Positions 31,781-40,552 of a DNA stretch of 64,000 nt are shown in pieces (positions within the stretch are counted from its first letter, which is position 1; each line of letters opens with the position of its first letter). The stretch lies in contig ONIG01000002.1 in the NCBI GenBank assembly GCA_900317855.1, positions 1-64,000 on the forward strand, given 5' to 3'. The position numbers and the translations under genes are program-made. The notes beneath the pieces were generated by a model that ran no database searches, was not told the origin of the DNA, and saw only the letters and a program-made list of their open reading frames with translations. Source of the stretch: an uncultured Eubacteriales bacterium (GTDB lineage: Bacteria > Bacillota > Clostridia > Oscillospirales > Oscillospiraceae).

Positions 31781-32385
31781 CGGCTTGGCACCGATCGGGG
31801 CTCCTCCGGGAGCCCCGGTTTTTCCTGTGGGCAGAAAATGCCGTCCTCGGTTATGACGGCGGAAACCGGCACATCGTTCCACTCTGCCGGCAGCGCGTCG
31901 AGCAAAAATGCCGCGCGGATCAGGCCCACGGCGCAGCAGTCCACACGCGCCAGAAAGCGGTCATAGTACCCGCCGCCGCGGCCGAGACGCCGTCCCGCGC
32001 GGTCATACGCCAGCGCCGGGACGAGCATCAGGTCGCCGGGCTGCGGCAGCAGGATCTGCGCGCCGCGCGGCGGTTCCGGAATGCCGAAGCGCCCAGGCAC
32101 GAGCGCACCGTCGTAACGCGCAAACTGCATCTGCCCGTCCGACTGCGTGACCGGGAGCGCGACCGTCTTGCCGCGCCGCCGCGCCTGCGCGAGGAGGGCA
32201 TGCGTGTCCACCTCGGGCACAACGCTGCAGTAGGCAAAGACCCGCTCCGCCGCCTGAAACGCCGGCAGCGAGAGCACCTGCTGCGTGATGCGCACGTCGC
32301 ACGCGGCGTTCTCCGCCGGGTCGCTCTGCGAAAGCCGGGCGCGCAGGTCCGCGCGCAGGGCTTCCTTTTCCCTGGAAATGCTCAC
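31777..32385 (-). CDS. 5-formyltetrahydrofolate cyclo-ligase
   Basis: ATP-dependent conversion of 5-formyl- to 5,10-methenyl-tetrahydrofolate. 202 residues, starting at a GTG that overlaps the tmk stop (GTGA). Motifs seen are the N-terminal basic helix REKEALRADLRARL, VFAYCSVVPEVDT, PGRFGIPEP, and the strongly conserved LGRGGGYYDRFLA. It ends the sirtuin-tagA-tmk-fthC transcript. A plus-strand terminator is buried in its 3' end. Confidence 0.95.
   Translation of the reverse strand: MSISREKEALRADLRARLSQSDPAENAACDVRITQQVLSLPAFQAAERVFAYCSVVPEVDTHALLAQARRRGKTVALPVTQSDGQMQFARYDGALVPGRFGIPEPPRGAQILLPQPGDLMLVPALAYDRAGRRLGRGGGYYDRFLARVDCCAVGLIRAAFLLDALPAEWNDVPVSAVITEDGIFCPQEKPGLPEEPRSVPSR
31796..31824 (+). 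terminator. Terminator of the microprotein gene, inside fthC
   Basis: CGGGGCTCC-TCCG-GGAGCCCCG followed by GTTTTTCC. The hairpin lies within the last 16 codons of fthC on the other strand (encoding PGLPEEPR). Confidence 0.85.
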
Positions 32386-33050
32386 AGCGCGCTGCGGATG
32401 ATGGAGAAGATCTCCTCGTGCTTTTCTTCCAGCGCGCGCTCCGCGCCGTCTTTCATGAACGGCACGACCGTCCAGCCATAGTGCGCGGCGGCGAGGCGGC
32501 CGATGCGCAGGCAGTTTTCCAGATAGGCCACGTCCTGCTCGTGGATATCGGCCTTGGTGTTGTGCTTTTCCTGCCGGTGCTGCATCCGCTTGAGCGAGGT
32601 CGGCAGGTCGACATCCAGATAGAGCACCAGATCCGGGCGCGGCAGGCCCATCTTGCCATACTCCAGATCATACAGCCAGTCAAAAAAGGCCGGCAGCTCC
32701 GCCTCCGGGAGCTTGGAACCCTGATGGATGGCGTTTGAAGTCGTGTAGCGGTCTGAGAGGATCAGGCCGCCGTTTTCATAGATCTCGCCCCAGTCGGTAC
32801 GGTAAGACGCGTAGCGGTCGACCGCAAAGAACGTGGACGCGGCATACGCGTTGACATCCGATGGGTGCGCGCCGAACGCGCCGTTGAGATACATGCGGAT
32901 GAGCGCCGACGACTCCTGGTCGTAGCGTGGAAAGACGATGTGGTGATAGGCCATGCCCATCTCGTCAAAACGAGCGCACAGGCGGCGGTACTGCGCGGAT
33001 TTTCCGCTGCCGTCAATGCCCTCCAGTACAATCAGTTTACCCTTCGCCAT
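32382..33050 (-). CDS. tmk: Thymidylate kinase
   Basis: Phosphorylates dTMP to dTDP. 222 residues from the ATG of MAKGKLIVLEGIDGSGKS; the P-loop is at about 11-18, the DR motif in LSDRYTTSNAIHQGSKLP (about 96-113), and LYLDVDLPTSLKRM precedes the LID region. The sequence is of the longer clostridial type rather than the Escherichia coli one. It overlaps the tagA end by 14 bases and the fthC start by four. Confidence 0.92.
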   Translation of the reverse strand: MAKGKLIVLEGIDGSGKSAQYRRLCARFDEMGMAYHHIVFPRYDQESSALIRMYLNGAFGAHPSDVNAYAASTFFAVDRYASYRTDWGEIYENGGLILSDRYTTSNAIHQGSKLPEAELPAFFDWLYDLEYGKMGLPRPDLVLYLDVDLPTSLKRMQHRQEKHNTKADIHEQDVAYLENCLRIGRLAAAHYGWTVVPFMKDGAERALEEKHEEIFSIIRSAL

Positions 33051-33777
33051 GGCGTTTCTTCCCCCGGAGCTTGCAGCCGATGGCCGCAAACAGGAATTTC
33101 GGCAGCTTCATCATGCGGCCGATGCGCTTCGGCTCTTTAACGAGCCGGTAAAACCACTCGAGCCCGAGCTTCTGGAAAAACTTCGGCGCGCGCTTGACAT
33201 TGCCGGCGAACACGTCCAGACTGCCGCCGAGGCCGGCCATGAGGCCGACGCGCAGACGCGGTGCATTGCGCTGCATCCATAGCTCCTGCTTCGGTGCGCC
33301 GAGGCACACGAGCAGCAGATCCGGCTGCGCGGCGTTGATTTTTTCCACCACGGGGTCATCATCCTGAAAATAGCCGTCGTTCGTCCCGGCGATGACGAGA
33401 CCGGGAAAGCGCGCGCGCATTTTCTCCGCCGCCGCATCTGCGACACCGGGCTTGGCACCGAGCAGGAACACGCTCTTGCCCTCCTGCCCCATCTGCGCCA
33501 TCAGCGCCGAGGCAAAGTCGATGCCCGGCAGCTTTGCGCGCAGCGGCGTGCCGAGAATTTTTGCGCCGTAGATCACGCCGATGCCGTCCGGCAGGACAAG
33601 GTCCGCACCCTGCACGGCCTGCATGGCCGCAGGATCGTCGCGGCAGAGCATCACAATCTCCGGATTCGGCGTGACGACATAGGCCGCGCGCCGCTCCGCC
33701 ATCAGGTCACGCGCACGCGCGACCGCTTCGTCCATCGTCAGGCTGTCAAACCCGACGCCCATTACGTCAATTCGCAT
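33037..33777 (-). CDS. tagA: WecG/TagA/CpsF family glycosyltransferase
   Basis: 246 residues of glycosyltransferase family 26. Segments seen are VVTPNPEIVMLCRDDP, ADLVLPDGIGVIYGAKILG (catalytic Asp), FLLGAKPGVADAAAEKM, and DLLLVCLGAPKQELWMQRN. In Bacillus, TagA adds ManNAc to GlcNAc-PP-undecaprenol, the committed step of teichoic-acid linkage units. The basic C-terminus (KLRGKKRHGEG) is a membrane-docking tail. It may supply secondary cell-wall polymer, the anchor used by SLH proteins such as the one at 7.4 kb (inference). Confidence 0.92.
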   Translation of the reverse strand: MRIDVMGVGFDSLTMDEAVARARDLMAERRAAYVVTPNPEIVMLCRDDPAAMQAVQGADLVLPDGIGVIYGAKILGTPLRAKLPGIDFASALMAQMGQEGKSVFLLGAKPGVADAAAEKMRARFPGLVIAGTNDGYFQDDDPVVEKINAAQPDLLLVCLGAPKQELWMQRNAPRLRVGLMAGLGGSLDVFAGNVKRAPKFFQKLGLEWFYRLVKEPKRIGRMMKLPKFLFAAIGCKLRGKKRHGEG

Positions 33778-33795
33778 GAAAACCTGTTTCCTCCG

Positions 33796-34509
33796 TTATA
33801 CCTGAGCAAAGACTTCGCCGATCTTCTCATGGATGATGAGATTCGCCTGATCGTCATACGGCGTGGCGCTGCGGTTGATGAGCACCAGCTTATTGCCCCG
33901 GTAGTAATTCAAAAGTCCGGCTGCGGGGTACACGGCCAGCGACGTGCCGCCGACGATGAGCACCTCCGCCTCGCGGATATAATGGACTGCCTTGGACACG
34001 ACATCGTCGTCCAGGCACTCCTCATAAAACACGATGTCCGGCCGGATGATGCCGCCGCAGTCGCAGTGCGGCACGCCGGTGCCGTGGTTGACACGCTCCG
34101 CCGGGTACGGCCGGCCGCAGCGCATGCAGTAGCAGCGGTGGATGCTGCCGTGCAGCTCGAGCACGTTCTTGCTCCCGGCCGCCTGATGCAGACCGTCGAT
34201 ATTCTGCGTGATGACTGCCTGGAGCTTGCCCTCGCGCTCCAGTTCCGCCAGACGCAGGTGGGCGCGGTTGGGCTTGGCCCCGTCGACAACGAGCTTGTCC
34301 CGGTGGAATTTGTAGTACGCCTCCGGGTGCGCCATGAAGAAGGAATGGCTCAGGATGGTCTCGGGCGGATAATCATACTTCTGGTTATACAGGCCGTCCA
34401 CACTGCGAAAATCCGGGATGCCGCTCTCGGTCGAGACGCCGGCACCGCCGAAAAACACGATCCGGTCGCTGCCGTCGATCCACTGTTTCAGCTGCTGAAT
34501 GTTGTCCAT
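33796..34509 (-). CDS. cobB: NAD-dependent protein deacylase (sirtuin)
   Basis: Removes acyl groups from lysines using NAD+. The ATG at 34509 is eight bases after AGGAGG; a GTG six bases upstream is less likely. 237 residues. Conserved parts are FFGGAGVSTESGIPDFRS, TQNIDGLHQAAGSKNVLELHG (catalytic His), the zinc site CYCMRCGRPY...CDCGGIIRPDIVFYEE, and GGTSLAVYPAAGLL. It leads the sirtuin-tagA-tmk-fthC transcript from a promoter that overlaps the upstream HAD gene end. Confidence 0.95.
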   Translation of the reverse strand: MDNIQQLKQWIDGSDRIVFFGGAGVSTESGIPDFRSVDGLYNQKYDYPPETILSHSFFMAHPEAYYKFHRDKLVVDGAKPNRAHLRLAELEREGKLQAVITQNIDGLHQAAGSKNVLELHGSIHRCYCMRCGRPYPAERVNHGTGVPHCDCGGIIRPDIVFYEECLDDDVVSKAVHYIREAEVLIVGGTSLAVYPAAGLLNYYRGNKLVLINRSATPYDDQANLIIHEKIGEVFAQV

Positions 34510-34553
34510 GGACACTGCCTCCTGTTACACTGCCCCGCAAATGGGGTGTTTTT

Positions 34554-34582
34554 ATCATACAACGCTTCGCGCGCCCGGTCAA
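34554..34582 (-). promoter_or_regulatory. Promoter of the sirtuin operon
   Basis: Minus strand TTGACC (34577-34582), a 17-base spacer and TATGAT (34554-34559). The -35 hexamer contains the stop codon of the HAD gene. Confidence 0.7.
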
Positions 34583-35403
34583 CTTTGCGCGAGCAGAAAG
34601 CGCTCAATGGCCTCGGCCACACCGTCATGGTCACAGTCGGGCATGACGTACTGCGCCGCCGCCTTCACGTCCGCAATGGCGTTGCCCATTGCGAGCGGCA
34701 GACCGGCGTCCCGAAGGAGCGGGCGGTCGTTTTCCGAGTCGCCGATGGCGATCGCAGCGCTGATGGGGATATTCAGGCAGCGGCACAGCGCCTGCAGACC
34801 GCTCCCCTTATCGACGCCGACGGCGTTGATCTCCACGCCCGCGCTCTCGCACGGAACGACCCAGGCGCGCACATCCTGCACGCGCGCGAGGTACTTGGCG
34901 CGCTCGGCGGAATCGACAAAGTAAAAGTCCAGCTTCTCCACCGGATAGGGCGCGGCGAGAAAGCGCTGCTCCATGTCCGGAACGGCCGTGCAGTGGCTCT
35001 TAAAATTCTCCACATAGGCGTCCATGCCGAAGTGCTGCGGGTCATCGAGCAGCTCCGGACGGTAGAGCGCCTCACCGTTCGAGAAGATGATCGGAAACCC
35101 GTCAAGTCCCTCGAACGCACGGACAAGCTCCGCCGCCGCGTCATCCGGGAGGTTCTGCGCCGAAATGATCCGATCCTGCGCGCAGTCGGCCACGGCAGCA
35201 CCGCTGGACGTGATGGCATAGCGCATGGCCGGAAACTGCGCCATATACGGCACGATCTGCCGGTAGCCGCGCCCGGTCGTCATGACGACGTGATATCCGC
35301 GCGCGAGCGCTGCGGTGACGGCGGCCTCCGTGCGCGGTGTGATCTCTTTTTTGGAATTGAGCAATGTGCCGTCCATATCGACGGCGATGAGCTGATACGC
35401 CAT
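34579..35403 (-). CDS. Cof-type HAD phosphatase
   Basis: 274 residues from the ATG of MAYQLIAVDMDGTLLNS behind AAAGGAAC. Motif I is DMDGT (9-13), motif II MTTGRGY, motif III the lysine of GVDKGSGLQAL, and motif IV IGDSENDRPLL. The large C2B cap places it with the YidA/Cof sugar-phosphate and pyridoxal-phosphate phosphatases. The substrate is not predictable. It has its own consensus promoter. Confidence 0.93.
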   Translation of the reverse strand: MAYQLIAVDMDGTLLNSKKEITPRTEAAVTAALARGYHVVMTTGRGYRQIVPYMAQFPAMRYAITSSGAAVADCAQDRIISAQNLPDDAAAELVRAFEGLDGFPIIFSNGEALYRPELLDDPQHFGMDAYVENFKSHCTAVPDMEQRFLAAPYPVEKLDFYFVDSAERAKYLARVQDVRAWVVPCESAGVEINAVGVDKGSGLQALCRCLNIPISAAIAIGDSENDRPLLRDAGLPLAMGNAIADVKAAAQYVMPDCDHDGVAEAIERFLLAQS

Positions 35404-35437
35404 GAGAAGTTCCTTTCTGCACAATTTTACAGTGTAT

Positions 35438-35466
35438 ATTGTACCCGTTTCGCCCCGCCCTGTCAA
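35438..35466 (-). promoter_or_regulatory. Promoter of the HAD gene
   Basis: Minus strand TTGACA (35461-35466), a 17-base spacer and TACAAT (35438-35443). Confidence 0.85.
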
Positions 35467-35480
35467 CCGGACGGTGGGAC

Positions 35481-35509
35481 TTGAACCCGCACGCCAAAGC
35501 AGCTATAAT
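35481..35509 (+). promoter_or_regulatory. Promoter of the prolyl-tRNA editing gene
   Basis: TTGAAC (35481-35486), a 17-base spacer and TATAAT (35504-35509). It is back to back with the HAD promoter. Confidence 0.8.
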
Positions 35510-35541
35510 GGCGGCAGACCGATTTTTAAGGAGCTACCGCC

Positions 35542-36105
35542 ATGTATGTTGATCAGAATTTATATCACGGCCGCCCGGCAAGCGGGCAGCGGCTGGACAA
35601 GGAGCTGCGCTGCTACGACCTGCTCGACCGGCTGGGTCTCGCCTACGACCGGGCCGATCACGATGCCGCCGACACGATCGAGGCCTGCGCCGCCGTGGAG
35701 GACGTGCTGGGGGCCGGGATCTGCAAGAATCTCTTTCTCACGAACCGGCAGCAGACGGCATTTTACCTGCTGCTGATGCCGGGGCACAAGCCGTTTCGCA
35801 CGAAGGATCTCTCGCACCAGATCGGCAGCGCGCGGCTGTCGTTCGCATCGCCGGAGCATATGCGCGAGCTGCTGGACATCACGCCCGGCTCCGTGAGCGT
35901 GCTGGGGCTGATGAACGATCATGACCATCGCGTGCGTCTGCTCATCGACCGCGACCTGCTGGACGATACGTACCTCTGCTGCCACCCGTGCATCAACACC
36001 TCCACGCTCAAGCTGCGCATGACGGACGCCGTCGACGTGCTGATCCCGGCGCTGGCGCACGCGCCGACGTATGTGGACCTGCCGGTATATGAGCAGCAGG
36101 GCTGA
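35542..36105 (+). CDS. Prolyl-tRNA editing (YbaK/ProX) deacylase
   Basis: 187 residues. The YbaK-like fold is seen in LLDRLGLAYDRADHDAADTIEAC, GAGICKNLFLTNRQQTAFYLLLMPG (substrate pocket with conserved Lys), and PGSVSVLGLMNDHDHRVRLLID. It belongs to the ProXp branch that hydrolyses Ala-tRNA-Pro made in error by prolyl-tRNA synthetase. It is a stand-alone editing enzyme with its own promoter and terminator and a good ribosome-binding site (TAAGGAGC). Confidence 0.92.
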   Translation: MYVDQNLYHGRPASGQRLDKELRCYDLLDRLGLAYDRADHDAADTIEACAAVEDVLGAGICKNLFLTNRQQTAFYLLLMPGHKPFRTKDLSHQIGSARLSFASPEHMRELLDITPGSVSVLGLMNDHDHRVRLLIDRDLLDDTYLCCHPCINTSTLKLRMTDAVDVLIPALAHAPTYVDLPVYEQQG

Positions 36106-36117
36106 AAAAGCAAAGAA

Positions 36118-36149
36118 AAATCCTGCATCCTCGGATGCAGGATTTTTTG
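36118..36149. terminator. Bidirectional terminator
   Basis: AAATCCTGCATCC-TC-GGATGCAGGATTT with T-tracts on both strands; serves the editing gene and rpsU. Confidence 0.93.
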
Positions 36150-36155
36150 TTTGCA

Positions 36156-36341
36156 TTAGTAGTAACGCTTATTCTTGTTCTTGCGTGCAGCCTCCGACTT
36201 TTTGCGGCGACGAACGCTGGGACTCTGGTAGTACTCCTTGCGGCGCAGATCAGACATGACGCCGGCCTTGGCACAGCTGCGCTTAAATCTCTTGAGCGCG
36301 TTGTCCAGAGACTCATTCTCCTTGACGTAGATTTCAGACAT
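36156..36341 (-). CDS. rpsU: 30S ribosomal protein S21
   Basis: 61 residues from the ATG of [19 protein letters not shown] behind GGAGGGAGGG. The basic tail ([20 protein letters not shown]) is typical. It is expressed from a perfect consensus promoter and ends at a bidirectional terminator, so it is a strong single-gene unit. Confidence 0.98.
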   Translation of the reverse strand: MSEIYVKENESLDNALKRFKRSCAKAGVMSDLRRKEYYQSPSVRRRKKSEAARKNKNKRYY

Positions 36342-36409
36342 TTTATTCCCTCCCTCCAAATACGCCTTGCGGCGCTTCAAGGGCCATCATGCATGGCTTT
36401 AGCGTTCAT

Positions 36410-36438
36410 ATTATAATTGCAATGATCGCAGATGTCAA
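36410..36438 (-). promoter_or_regulatory. rpsU: Consensus promoter of rpsU
   Basis: Minus strand TTGACA (36433-36438), a 17-base spacer and TATAAT (36410-36415), a perfect match. Confidence 0.92.
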
Positions 36439-36445
36439 GATGAAG

Positions 36446-38872
36446 TTAGGCCTTCGGCTTCAAAATCAGGTTGACGAGCTTATTCGGGACGTGAATGACC
36501 TTCATGATCTGCATGCCCTCCATCTGGCGCTGGACCTTATCGAGCTGCAGCGCCGCTTCGACGACGGCCTGCTGGTCGCTGTCCTTGGCCACGGTGACGG
36601 TGCCTTTGAGCTTGCCGAGCACCTGCACAGCCATGGTGACGGTCGTGTCGACCGTCTTGGTCTCGTCATACGTCGGCCAGTCACACTGGCAGCACATCTT
36701 GCCGTACTTGGCAGCGAAGCCGAGCCGCTCCCAGAGCTCCTCGACAATGTGCGGCGCAAACGGGCTGAGCAGGAGCAGCAGCTGCTCCATGTCGCCCTTC
36801 GTGCAGCCGTTGGCGGCAAACTCGTTGGCCATGGTCATCATGGACGCGATGGCGGTGTTCATCTTCAGCTCGTCGATGTCCTCCGTGACCTTCTTGATGG
36901 TCTTGTGGATGATCGCCTCGTTCTTGTCCGAAATGGCCGGGTCGTCCGTGCAGCTCTCGGCCAGGTTCCAGACGCGGTCGAGGAAGCGCTTCGAGCCCTT
37001 GACGGCCTCGTTGGACCAGGTGACGGCCTTCTCAAAGTCGCCGATGAACATGATGTGCAGACGCATGGTGTCCGCGCCGTACTGATCGACGATATCGTTG
37101 GGGTTAACGACGTTGCCGCGGGACTTGGACATTTTCTCGCCGCCCTCGCCGAGAATCATGCCGTGGCTCGTGCGCTTCTGATACGGCTCCTTGGTCGGCA
37201 CGACGCCGATGTCATACAAAAACTTGTGCCAGAAACGGCTGTAGAGCAGATGGAGCGTGGTGTGCTCCATGCCGCCGTTGTACCAGTCGACCGGGCTCCA
37301 GTAGTCCAGCGCCTCCTTGGAGGCGAGCGCTTTGTCATTGTGCGGGTCCATGTAGCGCAGGAAATACCAGCTCGAGCCGGCCCACTGCGGCATGGTATCG
37401 GTCTCGCGCTTGGCGGGGCCGCCGCACTGCGGGCAGGTGGTGTTGACCCAGTCGGTCATCTTACTCAGCGGGCTCTCGCCGTCGTCGGTGGGCTCGTAGC
37501 TGTCCACCTGCGGGAGCACGAGCGGGAGCTGATCCTCCGGGATCGGCACCCAGCCGCACTTCGGGCAGTTGACGAGCGGGATCGGCTCGCCCCAGTAACG
37601 CTGGCGGCTGAAGACCCAGTCACGCAGCTTATAGTTGACCTTTTCCTTGCCGAAGCCCTGCTCCACGACGTACTTCTTCATGGCGGGGATGGCCTCTTTA
37701 ACGGTCATACCGTTGAGGAAACCGGAGTTGACCATGATAGCGCTGTCGTCCTTGGCAACGAAAGCCTCCTTCGTCACGTCGCCGCCGGCGACGACCTCGA
37801 CGATCGGCAGGCCGAACTTCGTGGCAAACTCCCAGTCGCGCTGGTCGTGGCCCGGAACGCCCATGACGATGCCGGTGCCGTAGCCCATGAGAACGTAGTC
37901 CGAGACGAACATGGGCAGCGCCTTATGCGTCACGGGGTTCATAACCTCGATGCCCTCGAGACGGACACCGGTCTTTTCCTTGTTGAGCTCGCCGCGCTCA
38001 AAGTCGGACTTGTGCGCAGCCTCTTCCTGATAGGCGGCTACGGCGTCCCAGTTGGCAATGTGCGGCTGCCACTGCTTGAGCAGCGGGTGCTCGGGCGAGA
38101 TGACCATATACGTCGTGCCGAAGAGCGTGTCGGCGCGGGTGGTGTAGACGGTGATGTCGTCGCCGACGTTGGTCTTGAACGTGATCTCCGCGCCGGTGGA
38201 GCGGCCGATCCAGTTGCGCTGCTGCGTCTTGACGCGCTCGATGTAATCCACATCGTCCAGATCGTCGATCAGGCGCTGGGCGTACTTCGTGATGGCGAGC
38301 ATCCACTGGCTCTTCTCCTTGCGCACGACCTCGCTGCCGCAGCGCTCGCAGACGCCGTTGACGACCTCTTCGTTGGCGAGCACGCACTTGCAGCTCGTGC
38401 ACCAGTTGACAGGCATGGTGGTCTTATAGGCCAGGCCGTGCTTATACATCTGCAGGAAGATCCACTGCGTCCACTTGTAATAAGACGGGTCGGTCGTATC
38501 GACCGCGCGGTCCCAGTCAAAGCTGTAGCCGAGCATCTTGAGCTGGCTGGTGAAGTTGGCAATGTTGTTTTTCGTCACGACAGCCGGGTGGATATGGTTC
38601 TTGATGGCATAGTTCTCGGTCGGCAGACCAAACGCATCAAAGCCGATCGGGAACAGAACGTTGTAGCCCTGCATCCGGCGCTTGCGGCAGATGATGTCCA
38701 TCGCCGTAAACGGACGCGGGTGGCCGACGTGCAGGCCCTGGCCGGAGGGGTACGGGAACTCAATCAGGCCGTAAAACTTCGGCCGCGGGTCGCCGGTGAT
38801 GGCTGCGAAAGGCTTTTCTTCCTCCCAGCGCGCCTGCCATTTTTTCTCGATCGCCTGGAAATCGTACTTCAT
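36446..38872 (-). CDS. leuS: Leucine-tRNA ligase
   Basis: 808 residues from the ATG of [13 protein letters not shown]. The class I signature is [18 protein letters not shown] (HVGH) and the KMSKS loop is [13 protein letters not shown]. The CP1 editing domain lies at about 220-420. A bacterial-type zinc finger ([22 protein letters not shown]) is near residue 160. It is last in the long minus-strand block, behind rsfS and a GC-rich hairpin. No T-box was seen before it. Confidence 0.98.
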   Translation of the reverse strand: MKYDFQAIEKKWQARWEEEKPFAAITGDPRPKFYGLIEFPYPSGQGLHVGHPRPFTAMDIICRKRRMQGYNVLFPIGFDAFGLPTENYAIKNHIHPAVVTKNNIANFTSQLKMLGYSFDWDRAVDTTDPSYYKWTQWIFLQMYKHGLAYKTTMPVNWCTSCKCVLANEEVVNGVCERCGSEVVRKEKSQWMLAITKYAQRLIDDLDDVDYIERVKTQQRNWIGRSTGAEITFKTNVGDDITVYTTRADTLFGTTYMVISPEHPLLKQWQPHIANWDAVAAYQEEAAHKSDFERGELNKEKTGVRLEGIEVMNPVTHKALPMFVSDYVLMGYGTGIVMGVPGHDQRDWEFATKFGLPIVEVVAGGDVTKEAFVAKDDSAIMVNSGFLNGMTVKEAIPAMKKYVVEQGFGKEKVNYKLRDWVFSRQRYWGEPIPLVNCPKCGWVPIPEDQLPLVLPQVDSYEPTDDGESPLSKMTDWVNTTCPQCGGPAKRETDTMPQWAGSSWYFLRYMDPHNDKALASKEALDYWSPVDWYNGGMEHTTLHLLYSRFWHKFLYDIGVVPTKEPYQKRTSHGMILGEGGEKMSKSRGNVVNPNDIVDQYGADTMRLHIMFIGDFEKAVTWSNEAVKGSKRFLDRVWNLAESCTDDPAISDKNEAIIHKTIKKVTEDIDELKMNTAIASMMTMANEFAANGCTKGDMEQLLLLLSPFAPHIVEELWERLGFAAKYGKMCCQCDWPTYDETKTVDTTVTMAVQVLGKLKGTVTVAKDSDQQAVVEAALQLDKVQRQMEGMQIMKVIHVPNKLVNLILKPKA

Positions 38873-38917
38873 AGCATTCACTTCTCTCTGAAAAATCAAA
38901 AAATCATAAGTAGATCG

Positions 38918-38942
38918 CGGGGCGGCGCGATTGTCCGCCCCG
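38918..38942 (-). terminator. GC-rich hairpin between rsfS and leuS
   Basis: CGGGGCGG and CCGCCCCG form a stem with a nine-base loop. No T-tract follows, so it may attenuate rather than fully stop transcription. Confidence 0.4.
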
Positions 38943-38961
38943 GTTGGTTTTCTTTTGGCGC

Positions 38962-39318
38962 TCAGGCGCGCATGTCGGAGATGTCCACGACCTCCGCGTC
39001 GCTCCAGAGCCGCTCCAGATCATAAAACTTACGGGCCTCGTCCTGGAACACGTGCACGATCACGCAGCCGTAATCAAGCAGGACCCAGCTGCCGCTGCGG
39101 TGGCCTTCCCGGCGCAGGACGGGTTCGCCCACGTCGTCCGCCGCCGCTTCCACGGCGTCGGTCAGGGTCTTGACGTGCGTCGAGGAACTGGCCGTGCAGA
39201 TGACAAAATAGTCCGCCAGCGTCGTCAGTTCCCGGGTCTTGAGCAGCTGAATGTTCTCGCCCTTTTTTGCGTCCAGCGCCTTGACGATAACCGCAGCGAG
39301 CTCGTTAGCAGGCATCAT
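38962..39318 (-). CDS. rsfS: Ribosomal silencing factor RsfS
   Basis: 118 residues starting at one of two adjacent ATG codons ([20 protein letters not shown]). Family landmarks are [21 protein letters not shown], the [20 protein letters not shown] core, and [11 protein letters not shown]. It binds L14 (uL14) and blocks subunit joining in starvation. The order nadD-yqeK, LCP, rsfS, leuS is standard for Firmicutes. Confidence 0.96.
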   Translation of the reverse strand: MMPANELAAVIVKALDAKKGENIQLLKTRELTTLADYFVICTASSSTHVKTLTDAVEAAADDVGEPVLRREGHRSGSWVLLDYGCVIVHVFQDEARKFYDLERLWSDAEVVDISDMRA

Positions 39319-39340
39319 AATGCTACATCCTTCCTTTTCG

Positions 39341-40552
39341 TTACCATTTGTTCGGGCTCTGGACGGTGCCGGACGTGGCCACGACCTGCCCATTGGATTC
39401 ATAGAGAATGTCCACGTTCGCGGACGTGATCTCTGTCGTATAGGGGTTGAGCCAGGTGTTGAGATAATCCAGCCACTCATCCACGTGGATGAACACATAG
39501 GACATACCGTTTTTGGTGCCGTTGTAGTTGGCCGGGATCGTCTCAAACGAGATGGCGCTTTCATCAAGCTTCAAAAACTCCTTGACGTAGAACATCACGT
39601 TGCCTGCCGACAGGTTCGTGGTGACTTCCTTTTCATAGATGTCAATGAGTTTGTTGAGATTTGGGATGTTGTGCAGCTTCAAAAACTGGCTCGTCATGGC
39701 CTTAAGCAACTGGTGCTGCACGTCGATGCGGCCGATATCGCCGTTGGCATACGTGTTGCGGAAGCGGAACACACCCATGGTCTGATAGCCATTGAGGTGC
39801 TGATAGCCCTTCTGGACATGGATGCTCAGATCCTGTCCGGGATCATCATAGTCCATATCGACCGGGACGTCAAAATCGATGCCGCCCATGGCGTCAATGA
39901 GCTCGACGAACACCTCCACATCAAAGAGCGCATAACTGTCGACCCGGTAGCCGAGAATCTGCTCCGCGCCGCCGATGAGCGCCTCCACGCCGTCCTTGCC
40001 GTTGTTCTCGGCCGCGGCGTAGTACTGGTTCATCTTCTTGGGTTTATAGGACACGTTCACGGCCGTGTCGCGTGGGATGCTGACAAATTTCAGCGACTTG
40101 TTCTCCGTGTCGAGCATGCCGACGAGCACCGTATCCGTCAGACCGGCCGCGCGGTCCTTGCCGGCGATGAGGAACGTATAGCATCCCTTCTTGCGGCCGT
40201 CGGCGCTGACGTTCACACCGTCGTCCGGATTGCCGTCGCTCAGGCCGCCGGTCAGGCTCGGCGGGCTGACCCAGTGGTTCATCAGGATCGCAAACTCGCC
40301 GATGAGCAGCGCCAGCACCACGACCACAATGACCGTGATGCGCACTTTCTTCTTTTTCTTCCGTTTTGCCTGCGACTGCTGCGCTCGCACACGGTGATTC
40401 ACCGCCGCGGACGTCTCGGAAAACGGGTCGTCCTGAAAGCCGCTGCCGTCGTCGTAACCGTCATCATAGCCGCCGTCGTAACGGTCGTAACCCTGATCGT
40501 CATATCCGCCGTAATCGCCCGGATAGCGATCGTCACTCTGTCGTCTTTTCAT
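39341..40552 (-). CDS. LytR-CpsA-Psr (LCP) family cell-envelope ligase
   Basis: 403 residues. A cytoplasmic N-terminus (1-66) is very rich in Tyr, Gly and Asp (YDDQGYDRYDGGYDDGYDDG) and ends in KRKKKKK. One membrane helix follows (about 70-92). The LCP domain shows FLIAGKDRAAGLTDTVLVGML, SIPRDTAVNV, GGIDFDVPVDMDYDD and RFRNTYANGDIGRIDVQHQLL. LCP enzymes move polymers from undecaprenyl pyrophosphate to peptidoglycan. The tyrosine-rich tail is unusual. The start overlaps the nadD-yqeK end by 20 bases. Confidence 0.95.
   Translation of the reverse strand: MKRRQSDDRYPGDYGGYDDQGYDRYDGGYDDGYDDGSGFQDDPFSETSAAVNHRVRAQQSQAKRKKKKKVRITVIVVVVLALLIGEFAILMNHWVSPPSLTGGLSDGNPDDGVNVSADGRKKGCYTFLIAGKDRAAGLTDTVLVGMLDTENKSLKFVSIPRDTAVNVSYKPKKMNQYYAAAENNGKDGVEALIGGAEQILGYRVDSYALFDVEVFVELIDAMGGIDFDVPVDMDYDDPGQDLSIHVQKGYQHLNGYQTMGVFRFRNTYANGDIGRIDVQHQLLKAMTSQFLKLHNIPNLNKLIDIYEKEVTTNLSAGNVMFYVKEFLKLDESAISFETIPANYNGTKNGMSYVFIHVDEWLDYLNTWLNPYTTEITSANVDILYESNGQVVATSGTVQSPNKW

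Noticed and set aside
38873..38961. T-box or leucine leader before leuS
   Set aside because: No GGTGG T-box core and no Leu-rich uORF; only a short GC hairpin is present.
36389..39025. Plus-strand open frame of about 880 codons opposite leuS
   Set aside because: Exact antisense of a clear leucyl-tRNA synthetase; composition is that of a GC-driven shadow frame.
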